From Bordetella parapertussis (GTDB lineage Bacteria; Pseudomonadota; Gammaproteobacteria; Burkholderiales; Burkholderiaceae_B), in contig CAMDNZ010000071.1 in the NCBI GenBank assembly GCA_945903445.1, positions 1 through 12,104 on the forward strand: a stretch of DNA of 12,104 nt, in the 5' to 3' direction. Shown here in pieces: positions 1-6,000 of this stretch (positions within the stretch are counted from its first letter, which is position 1; every line of letters begins with the position of its first letter). The translations under genes and the position numbers were made by a program. Under the pieces are notes generated by a model, which searched no databases, had not been told where the DNA came from, and saw nothing but the letters and a program-made list of their open reading frames with translations.

Positions 1-1227
1 GTCTGTTCGCCGTTTTTTCGGCTGCTGGCGCGCGCGCTCAAAGGTGACGGCCACACGGTCGGCAAGCTGGCATTCACGGGCGGCGACGTGGCGTCGTCGT
101 TTGGCATTAAAACCGTGCGCTGCAACGTTCCTTCGGCGCAGTTGCTGGATTTTTTTCGTACTTATTATCGTCGTGAGAGCGTGACCGACATCGTCGTTTT
201 TGGCGATACACGTCCTGTTCACGTTCCGGCCATTCAGGCTGCGAAAGCGTCCGGCGTTCGCGTTCATGTGTTCGAAGAAGGCTATTTTCGGCCGTACTGG
301 GTCACGCTGGAACGGGGTGGCGTCAACGGGCGGTCGGTGTTGCCCACCTGTCCCGAATGGTTCAAAGAGGCCGGTCGACTGGTGCCGCACTATGGCGATG
401 GTCGGCCGTTTCATGCGCCTTTCGTGCACCGCGCATGGCACGATGTGGTCTACCACTGTAACGGCGTGTGGAACACATTGTTGTTCTCGAAATACAAAAG
501 CCACATCGATTTCACGGCACCCCAGGAGTATTGGGCCTACGTGCGAAGCTACTTGCGCAGGTACAGGTCGCAGACCGCATTTCAGCAGATCGTGACCGAT
601 CTGCTGAGTGGCGACAAGCCGTTTTATCTGCTGCCGCTGCAGTTGGCCTACGATTCTCAGATCAGACACAACTCGCGCTTTCGCTCCGTCGAGGACGTCA
701 TCGATCATGTCGTGCAGTCTTTCGCGCGTCATGCTCCGGCTCAAACCTATCTGGTCGTAAAGGCCCACCCCTTGGACCCGGGTTTCGTCGATCACGCCCA
801 GTCGCTCATGAATGCCAGCCGCGCTGCGGGCGTCGAGCACCGGGTCGTGTTCATCGAGGCAGGTGCGATGCCGCATCTGCTGGATCGGTGTAGCGGGGTC
901 GTGTGCGTCAACAGTACTGTCGGCGCATCGGCCTTGATCCATGGAAGAAAAACGGTCGCTTTGGGTGCCGCGATTTACGATTTGCCCGGCCTGACCTTCC
1001 AAGGCGGGTTGGATGACTTCTGGACCGATGCCTCCAGCCCCGATATGGTGTTGTTGCGCCGATTCAGAGACGTCGTCATTCACACCACTCAGATCAACGG
1101 CGGGTTCTATAGCGGCCAGGGTATGGCGATGCTGGTGGATAATTGCAAAGACGAACTCTATGCGCCCGAGTCGGCGCTGGAGCGTTTGATCGGCATGGTC
1201 GCCGGTCAGACCTGCGCTTTCCTATGA
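1..1227 (+). CDS. kpsS: Capsule polysaccharide beta-Kdo transferase KpsS, 5'-truncated by window edge
   Basis: The reading frame is open from the first base, so the gene starts left of the window. 408 residues are visible, and against a usual length of about 390-410 only some 15-25 N-terminal residues should be missing. Numbering from the first codon, the family hallmarks are an N-terminal PFFRLLARALK segment followed by a TGGD, EEGYFRPYWVTLE (Glu92/Glu93 onward), LPLQLAYDSQIRHNSRF, KAHPLDPG (His256) and CVNSTVGASAL (Asn304 region) with a GLDDFW ending. KpsS is a cytoplasmic or inner-membrane-associated enzyme that adds the first beta-Kdo to the terminal lipid of group 2-type capsules, after which KpsC extends the linker. 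No kpsC is visible here. ugd follows after 19 bp with no terminator between, so the two are probably co-transcribed. A GTG at 88 is internal and is not taken as the start, because conserved sequence lies upstream of it. RkpJ and WcbO are related proteins. Confidence 0.93.
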   Translation, partial: VCSPFFRLLARALKGDGHTVGKLAFTGGDVASSFGIKTVRCNVPSAQLLDFFRTYYRRESVTDIVVFGDTRPVHVPAIQAAKASGVRVHVFEEGYFRPYWVTLERGGVNGRSVLPTCPEWFKEAGRLVPHYGDGRPFHAPFVHRAWHDVVYHCNGVWNTLLFSKYKSHIDFTAPQEYWAYVRSYLRRYRSQTAFQQIVTDLLSGDKPFYLLPLQLAYDSQIRHNSRFRSVEDVIDHVVQSFARHAPAQTYLVVKAHPLDPGFVDHAQSLMNASRAAGVEHRVVFIEAGAMPHLLDRCSGVVCVNSTVGASALIHGRKTVALGAAIYDLPGLTFQGGLDDFWTDASSPDMVLLRRFRDVVIHTTQINGGFYSGQGMAMLVDNCKDELYAPESALERLIGMVAGQTCAFL

Positions 1228-1246
1228 TATTTTTTATTCCACTCTT

Positions 1247-2596
1247 ATGAAAATCACCGTCTTCGGCGTAGGTTATGTCGGTCTTGTCACTGGCGCTTGT
1301 CTGGCCGATGCGGGTCATGATGTCGTATGTGTAGACGTCGATGCCGCCAAGATCGACGCGCTCAATCGAGGCCGTATTCCCATTTTCGAGCCCGGCCTGG
1401 CCTCGCTGGTCGTCGCCAATTTGGCAAGTGGGCGCTTGTCGTTCACGACCGATGCGGCCACCGGCGTCGCGCACGGCATTTTGCAGTTCATCGCGGTAGG
1501 CACGCCGCCCGGCGAAGACGGTTCTGCTGATTTGCAATATGTGCTGGCCGTGGCCGAAGCTATTGCGGCACACATGTCCGACTACCGAGTCATCGTCAAC
1601 AAATCCACAGTGCCTGTGGGCACGGGCGATCGAGTGGCCGAAACCGTACGTCAGACGCTGGTAAAACGAGGTGCCGAGGTCGCTTTCGACGTCTGCTCTA
1701 ATCCGGAGTTTCTCAAGGAAGGCGCTGCCATCGAGGACTTCACGCGTGGCCCGCGCATCGTCATCGGTTCGGCCTCGGCTCGCGTGCAGTCGTTGATGGC
1801 CGAATGCTATGCGCCGTATAACCGCAACAGGAACAAGATGCTGACCATGGATGTGCGTTCGGCCGAACTGACCAAATACGCTGCCAACGCCATGTTGGCG
1901 ACCAAAATCAGTTTCATGAACGAGATGGCTGCCTTGGCCGAGCGTCTGGGGGCCGACATCGAGCATGTGCGTCACGGTATCGGCTCCGACCCGCGAATCG
2001 GCTATGACTTCATCTATCCTGGCTGCGGCTATGGCGGGTCTTGTTTTCCCAAGGACGTGCAGGCGCTCGCCCGTACTGCGCAGGCCGCTGGCCATCCATC
2101 GCTGCTATTGCATGCGGTCGAAGCCGTGAACGATCATCAGAAAACGGTGCTGTACAGCAAGTTAGAAGCGCATTTTGGCGGTGCGCATGCGTTGCAGGGC
2201 TGCACGATTGCGGTTTGGGGGCTGGCGTTCAAACCCAATACGGACGATATGCGCGAAGCACCGAGCCGGGTGGTGATCGATAGCCTGCTGGCGGCCGGCG
2301 CATGGGTCCGGGCTTACGACCCGGAAGCCATGCACGAGGCAGCCAAGCTTTATGCGGATCGATCGCGCATAGCGTTCTGCGAGTCCAAAGAGGCCGCAGT
2401 GGAGGGGGCCGACGCTTTGGTGATCTGCACGGAGTGGAAACCCTTTCGTGCCCCCGATTTCGCCAAGCTGGGCCAGGCGATGACAGCCAAACTGATTTTC
2501 GACGGCCGTAACCTATACGATCCGGCGGTTTTGGCGCGCGAGGGTTGGCAGTATTACGCGATCGGTCGAGGTCTGACCGCACAGGCTGCGACATGA
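1247..2596 (+). CDS. ugd: UDP-glucose 6-dehydrogenase
   Basis: This 449-residue protein has the full family architecture: an N-terminal Rossmann NAD site GVGYVG (residues 7-12), a central helix and a C-terminal UDP-binding domain. Catalytic residues are present: Glu154 and Glu158 in CSNPEFLKEGA, Lys210 and Asn214 in ELTKYAANA, and the nucleophilic Cys266 in YGGSCFPKD with Lys269/Asp270. The enzyme oxidises UDP-glucose in two NAD-dependent steps to UDP-glucuronate in the cytoplasm, supplying uronic acid (or sugars derived from it) to capsule or LPS. The SDPRIGYDFIYPGCGYGG stretch points to UDP-glucose rather than GDP-mannose or UDP-ManNAc dehydrogenases, though the substrate is inferred. The ATG at 1247 is chosen because it lies directly before the first Rossmann strand; no clear Shine-Dalgarno precedes it. 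The stop overlaps the next gene's ATG (ATGA). The position beside kpsS parallels rkpK next to rkpJ in Sinorhizobium. Confidence 0.95.
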   Translation: MKITVFGVGYVGLVTGACLADAGHDVVCVDVDAAKIDALNRGRIPIFEPGLASLVVANLASGRLSFTTDAATGVAHGILQFIAVGTPPGEDGSADLQYVLAVAEAIAAHMSDYRVIVNKSTVPVGTGDRVAETVRQTLVKRGAEVAFDVCSNPEFLKEGAAIEDFTRGPRIVIGSASARVQSLMAECYAPYNRNRNKMLTMDVRSAELTKYAANAMLATKISFMNEMAALAERLGADIEHVRHGIGSDPRIGYDFIYPGCGYGGSCFPKDVQALARTAQAAGHPSLLLHAVEAVNDHQKTVLYSKLEAHFGGAHALQGCTIAVWGLAFKPNTDDMREAPSRVVIDSLLAAGAWVRAYDPEAMHEAAKLYADRSRIAFCESKEAAVEGADALVICTEWKPFRAPDFAKLGQAMTAKLIFDGRNLYDPAVLAREGWQYYAIGRGLTAQAAT

Positions 2597-3420
2597 CCGC
2601 CGACACGCGTCCGATGCCGACATCAGCCCGCGCGAATAGAGGTGCCCCTGCCCCCGGTATGCCTCGCGTGGTGCTCATCACCGGCGCGGCCGGGGGAATC
2701 GGTTCGGCGCTTGCTCGATCCTATGCCGCGCCTGGCCGTACTTTGTTGCTGCACGCGCGCAGTGAACAGGCGCTGCAAGCCCTGGTCGACGAGTGCGCAG
2801 CGCGCGGCGCAAATGTGGTTCAGGCCTGCTTCGATCTGGACGACGCCGATCGCTTGCGGCAGTGGTTGATTCAATCCGACGAGGCCTATGCCTTAGATCT
2901 CGTCATCGCCAACGCAGGCATCAACATCAATATGCGTGCGGGATCCGCTGGCGAACCCTGGGACCGGGTCGAAGCGCTGATACGCGTGAACATCACCGCC
3001 GCGATCGCCACGGCCCATGCCGTGCTGCCTGCCATGCGAGCACGTGGTAGAGGACAGATCGCCATGATCAGTTCGCTGGCCGCCTGGCGTGGGCTGCCCG
3101 AGACACCGAGCTACAGCGCCAGCAAAGCCGCCATCAAAGCCTGGGGCGAAGCCATGCGCGATGCGGTCGCAGCCGACGGCGTACGCATCAACGTCGTCAT
3201 GCCCGGCTATGTCCATTCAAAAATGGCCTACGATATGCCAGGCCCGAAACCCTTCATGTGGTCGGCCGAACGCGCTGCACGCTTTATTCGGATAGGCTTG
3301 GACTGCAACCGGCCTCGTATATCGTTTCCGTTTCCGCTGAATCTGGGTTGTTTTTTGCTTGCAGGTCTTCATCCGGCTGTTTCAGGGTGGATCTTGCGTC
3401 GTTTGAATTACGGCCATTAA
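2593..3420 (+). CDS. Short-chain dehydrogenase/reductase of the capsule cluster (RkpH/WcbP-like)
   Basis: This is a 275-residue classical SDR. It has a TGAAGGIG cofactor loop (30-37), the NAG motif (107-109), catalytic Ser161 (ISSLAAW), and Tyr174/Lys178 in YSASK, followed by MPGYVHSKM. The ATG at 2593 overlaps the ugd stop as ATGA, implying translational coupling. An alternative ATG at 2659 would remove a 22-residue Pro/Ala-rich leader lying before the first strand. After the catalytic core comes a hydrophobic C-terminal stretch (about 243-268) with Arg-Arg near the end. It could be a membrane-associating segment as in 3-ketosphinganine-reductase-type SDRs, but the length is marginal. It is probably an NADP(H)-dependent carbonyl reductase. 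The partner oxoamine synthase in this window makes an alpha-amino ketone, which is a logical substrate (inference). From memory it corresponds to RkpH of Sinorhizobium and WcbP of Burkholderia. The family call is firm; the substrate is unknown. Confidence 0.9.
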   Translation: MTADTRPMPTSARANRGAPAPGMPRVVLITGAAGGIGSALARSYAAPGRTLLLHARSEQALQALVDECAARGANVVQACFDLDDADRLRQWLIQSDEAYALDLVIANAGININMRAGSAGEPWDRVEALIRVNITAAIATAHAVLPAMRARGRGQIAMISSLAAWRGLPETPSYSASKAAIKAWGEAMRDAVAADGVRINVVMPGYVHSKMAYDMPGPKPFMWSAERAARFIRIGLDCNRPRISFPFPLNLGCFLLAGLHPAVSGWILRRLNYGH

Positions 3421-3438
3421 TAACCCGATAGCCACAGT

Positions 3439-3466
3439 TTGCCCTGTCGCGGACAACCGCTATACT
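3439..3466 (+). promoter_or_regulatory. Putative sigma-70 promoter for the EAL gene
   Basis: TTGCCC at 3439-3444 (4 of 6 to consensus) and TATACT at 3461-3466 (5 of 6) are separated by 16 bp. They sit 19 bp after the SDR stop and would start transcription near 3473, giving a leader of about 50 nt before the GTG at 3522. The spacer holds a short perfect palindrome, TGTC-GCG-GACA (3445-3455), a possible operator. This is a sequence match only. Confidence 0.5.
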
Positions 3467-3510
3467 GGCAAAATCGGTGCAATGCGGTACCCAATATTGC
3501 ACCCTATACA

Positions 3511-3516
3511 AGGTGA
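3511..3516 (+). promoter_or_regulatory. Ribosome binding site deciding the EAL start (AGGTGA)
   Basis: AGGTGA is fully complementary to the 16S rRNA 3' tail and lies 5 nt before the GTG at 3522. It supports 3522 over the in-frame GTG at 3477, which would fall only a few bases after the predicted transcription start, and over the GTG at 3513, which lies inside the site itself. Confidence 0.55.
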
Positions 3517-3521
3517 GCGAC

Positions 3522-5081
3522 GTGACCCCGTTCAAATCCCGGCGTCGGCGTGTATGGCACGGTTTGATCGTGTTGGCAGGTGCATTGGCACCGTTAATCG
3601 TCGTCGCTCCCCTGGTGTGGGTGGAATCGGCTCGGCAAGCCGACCGCGAGGCCCTGGTCACCGCCAGCGTCGTGCGCCGGCAATTGGACAACATCTTCCG
3701 CTCGGCGGAACAAACGACGACCGAGCTGCTGCAAATGGCCGGGCAGCCTTGTGCTCAAAACGCCAATACTTTGCAGCGGATGGGCACCTTGCGGCCTTAT
3801 TTCAGGTCGCTTGTGCTGGTGCAGGATAATCGTTTGCGCTGCTCGTCGGTCACGGGTGCAATCGACGATCCGCTGTCGGATCTGGGTGGATTGCAGACGC
3901 TGGCTGTCGGCCGAAAAATCACCTCCCTATCGTCCACGCCGCTGGTGCCGGATCGTATGGCCGTGGTGCTTGCGATGGGGAGCGTGGCCGGTACGGGCGC
4001 ATTAGCCATCGTCGATGGGCAGTACATCTATGACATGCAGGCTGCCGCCGCCTACGACGGTCTATACGACATCGACATTCTGATCGGACAGAACGCATCG
4101 GTGCCTGCAGCCGCCGTACCTCAACGGTCGTTATGGCTCAGCGTCCAACCCACTGCCCAGGTGTCCCGATCGGATCGGTATCCGATCGAAGTGCACGCGG
4201 CAGTCAATGCCGCCAACATCAAATCCTATATAGGCGATATCTGGCACAGCTATCTGCCATTTTTGTTGCTGGCTAGTGCGTTGTCCGCGTATGTCGCGCA
4301 TCTGTTCGGTTCGCGGCAGCTGTCCATGTTGGCCGAAATTCGTCGCGGCATCCGCGATCGCGAATTCCATATGGTCTATCAGCCGGTATTCGACTTGGCC
4401 ACCAATCGCTTCAGTGGCGTAGAGGCGCTGATACGTTGGCAACATCCGCGTTATGACGCCGTCCGCCCCGATCTGTTCATACCCATTGCGGAAGAGGGCG
4501 GACTGCTGCCCGATCTGACGCGTCATGTGTTCGACTTGGTCGCCCATGATTTGCCTTCGTTGGGATTGAAGCCCGGCGATCATTTGTCAGTCAATGTGGC
4601 GGGCTCGCACATTGTTCAGCCGCAGTTCATCGACGATGTCGCGCGGCTGTCGCAGCGCCTGGGCGCAGAGCCACCTCAACTCGTCCTGGAAATTACAGAG
4701 CGCGAACGTATGCCCGATACGCCTGAGGTGCGTGCTCGTTTCGCACAGTTACGGGCGCGTGGCGTGCAATGGTCCTTGGACGATTTCGGTACCGGTCAAA
4801 GTTCTTTGGCCTACATCGAACAGTTGCGTCCGGACTTCATCAAAGTGGATCGCGCATTTACCCGGGGTATCGGTGCCGATACGATCAATGCCGTGGTATT
4901 GGACACCATCATTGCGCTCGCGCTCAGGTTGGGCCTGCCTTTGGTGGCCGAGGGCATCGAAACCGCCGAGCAGCGCGATTATCTGCGCAGCAAATCGGTC
5001 CGATGGGGGCAGGGCTATCTCTTTAGCCCGGCCTTGCCCGCCGAGGCGCTGGCAAGGTGGCGACGCGAACAACTGCCTTGA
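3522..5081 (+). CDS. Membrane CSS-domain/EAL cyclic-di-GMP phosphodiesterase
   Basis: From the GTG at 3522 the protein has 519 residues. A basic N-terminus precedes a membrane helix (about 14-34). A periplasmic CSS-type sensor follows (about 35-240) with its signature Cys107-Ser-Ser and a second cysteine, Cys77. A second helix (about 244-263) leads to a cytoplasmic EAL domain (about 270-515). All usual catalytic and metal-binding residues are visible: Glu301 in EALIRW, Asn358 in SVNVA, Glu390 in LEITE, Asp420/Asp421 in DDFGTG, Lys441 in FIKVD, Glu477 in VAEGIE and Gln497 in GQGYLF. There is no GGDEF domain. It should therefore hydrolyse c-di-GMP to pGpG. In known CSS-EAL enzymes such as PdeC the two periplasmic cysteines form a regulatory disulfide, and the 30-residue spacing here fits that. 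The gene has its own promoter, follows the SDR gene by about 100 bp, and ends one base from the convergent response regulator. Confidence 0.92.
   Translation: MTPFKSRRRRVWHGLIVLAGALAPLIVVAPLVWVESARQADREALVTASVVRRQLDNIFRSAEQTTTELLQMAGQPCAQNANTLQRMGTLRPYFRSLVLVQDNRLRCSSVTGAIDDPLSDLGGLQTLAVGRKITSLSSTPLVPDRMAVVLAMGSVAGTGALAIVDGQYIYDMQAAAAYDGLYDIDILIGQNASVPAAAVPQRSLWLSVQPTAQVSRSDRYPIEVHAAVNAANIKSYIGDIWHSYLPFLLLASALSAYVAHLFGSRQLSMLAEIRRGIRDREFHMVYQPVFDLATNRFSGVEALIRWQHPRYDAVRPDLFIPIAEEGGLLPDLTRHVFDLVAHDLPSLGLKPGDHLSVNVAGSHIVQPQFIDDVARLSQRLGAEPPQLVLEITERERMPDTPEVRARFAQLRARGVQWSLDDFGTGQSSLAYIEQLRPDFIKVDRAFTRGIGADTINAVVLDTIIALALRLGLPLVAEGIETAEQRDYLRSKSVRWGQGYLFSPALPAEALARWRREQLP
4167..4188 (+). repeat. 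Perfect 9-bp inverted repeat with 4-nt loop inside the EAL gene
   Basis: CGATCGGAT (4167-4175) and ATCCGATCG (4180-4188) are exact reverse complements around CGGT. The element encodes the stretch around SDRYPI near the end of the periplasmic sensor domain. No function is known. It would form a stable hairpin in mRNA. Confidence 0.6.
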
Positions 5082-5082
5082 T

Positions 5083-5784
5083 CTATTTCTTCAAAAATCC
5101 ATAATGTAGATTCAAGTATTGGGCCAAAGCCAAATCGTTCGAGAGTCCGAGCTTGCGCATGGCATTACGCTTGTGGCTACTGATGGTTTTGCGACTGCGC
5201 TCTTTGCCGACAGATATCTGGCTGACCGAAGCGCCGGCAGCCAGTCGGTGCAGAACTTCTATTTCGTTCAAGGTTAGATCATGCCCAGGGCTGGGCGGCG
5301 CGCCAAATACCAATGCACCGGCATGGGTATGGTGAAAGCGACCGACTCTTTTCAACGACTGGCGTATGGCATGAGCGACACAAATTGCAGCGTCCCATTT
5401 CGAGACAAATGCAGAGGCCCCGGCCTCGTACGAGGCATAGGCCGTCTCTCGCGTCTGCCCCGCTGAGAGCACGATGATTGCCAGATCGGGATGCCGACGC
5501 CGAAGGTGCCGCAAGAGTGCAATGCCATCCATATCATCCGATCGCAGATAGAAATCCATCACGATCGCGTCGATTTTGCCGTGTTCGAGTGCTTCCAGCG
5601 TGGGTTCGGAGGACGTCGAACGATGCGCAATGACGAACCCGGGTTCTTGTTCCAGCCACGCAGCAACGCCGTCGAGCACAATCGGGTGGTCGTCCAGCAA
5701 GGCGATTCGTATGCTGTGGGCAGATTCGACCATGTGTCGAGATGACGGACGGCGAGCGTGCAGTGAATAGTGCAATGTGTTCAT
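5083..5784 (-). CDS. RcsB-like NarL/FixJ-family response regulator
   Basis: From the ATG at 5784 the protein has 233 residues; an in-frame ATG at 5733 gives 216. Neither has a Shine-Dalgarno. The receiver begins soon after the second Met, so 5733 is a serious alternative. An upstream TTG at 5934 is rejected. The receiver keeps the acidic pair Asp31/Asp32 (LLDDHP), phospho-acceptor Asp77 (IVMDFYL), Ser107 (VLSAG) and Lys129 (FVSKWD), so it should be phosphorylatable. A LuxR/NarL-type helix-turn-helix follows (about 168-227). Its recognition region, KTISSHKRNAMRKLG then SNDLALAQYLN, resembles enterobacterial RcsB more than BvgA or NarL. No sensor kinase or phosphotransfer protein is in the window. 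RcsB activates capsule genes in enterics, so control of the surrounding locus or of the EAL gene is plausible, but it is inferred. It is convergent with the EAL gene and divergent from the LTA-synthase-like gene, with 216 bp between. Confidence 0.9.
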   Translation of the reverse strand: MNTLHYSLHARRPSSRHMVESAHSIRIALLDDHPIVLDGVAAWLEQEPGFVIAHRSTSSEPTLEALEHGKIDAIVMDFYLRSDDMDGIALLRHLRRRHPDLAIIVLSAGQTRETAYASYEAGASAFVSKWDAAICVAHAIRQSLKRVGRFHHTHAGALVFGAPPSPGHDLTLNEIEVLHRLAAGASVSQISVGKERSRKTISSHKRNAMRKLGLSNDLALAQYLNLHYGFLKK

Positions 5785-5791
5785 AGAAAAA

Positions 5792-5835
5792 AAATGCTCG
5801 GTGGGAGGATGAAAAAAAAGAGTGATCGAGCATTT
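5792..5835 (-). promoter_or_regulatory. Inverted repeat plus U-tract just upstream of the response regulator start
   Basis: Read on the minus strand, AAATGCTCG (5835-5827) and CGAGCATTT (5800-5792) are perfect 9-bp inverted arms 26 nt apart. The second arm runs into a T-run that ends two bases before the ATG at 5784. The loop holds another run of eight T. It could be an operator with two half sites (the regulator itself is a candidate) or an attenuator-like hairpin in the leader. The rest of 5785-6000 shows no convincing promoter hexamers and no other gene. Confidence 0.35.
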
Positions 5836-6000
5836 GCCCGAAGCGCAGTCTTTTCTATTAACCCGCCCGCGCGGCTCGATGGGTAACGGGTTGCGCACCG
5901 GATTCGGGTTTAGGACAAACGCCGGGTAGCGCAAAATTCGGTGCTGAATGAGCTATCGATCAGCCAGACTCAAACACTGCAATCTGCGAAAATCGCGCAC

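Noticed and set aside
1094..2095. Long open frame (333 codons) on the minus strand
   Set aside because: It is antisense to ugd, whose own frame has every catalytic motif. The translation has no recognisable domain and reflects G+C-rich codon structure.
3477..3521. Upstream GTG start for the EAL protein
   Set aside because: It would fall about 10 nt after the predicted -10 box and lacks a ribosome site, whereas GTG 3522 has AGGTGA at ideal spacing.
5809..5886. Possible 25-codon small protein (Met-Lys-Lys-Lys start) on the plus strand after GGGAGG
   Set aside because: The purine-rich stretch abuts the ATG with no spacing, so it is a poor ribosome site. The frame lies in the regulatory leader of the divergent gene and the peptide has no recognisable feature.
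5785..5934. N-terminal extension of the response regulator from a TTG at 5934
   Set aside because: The added residues resemble no receiver sequence, and the region contains an inverted repeat and T-runs typical of a leader.
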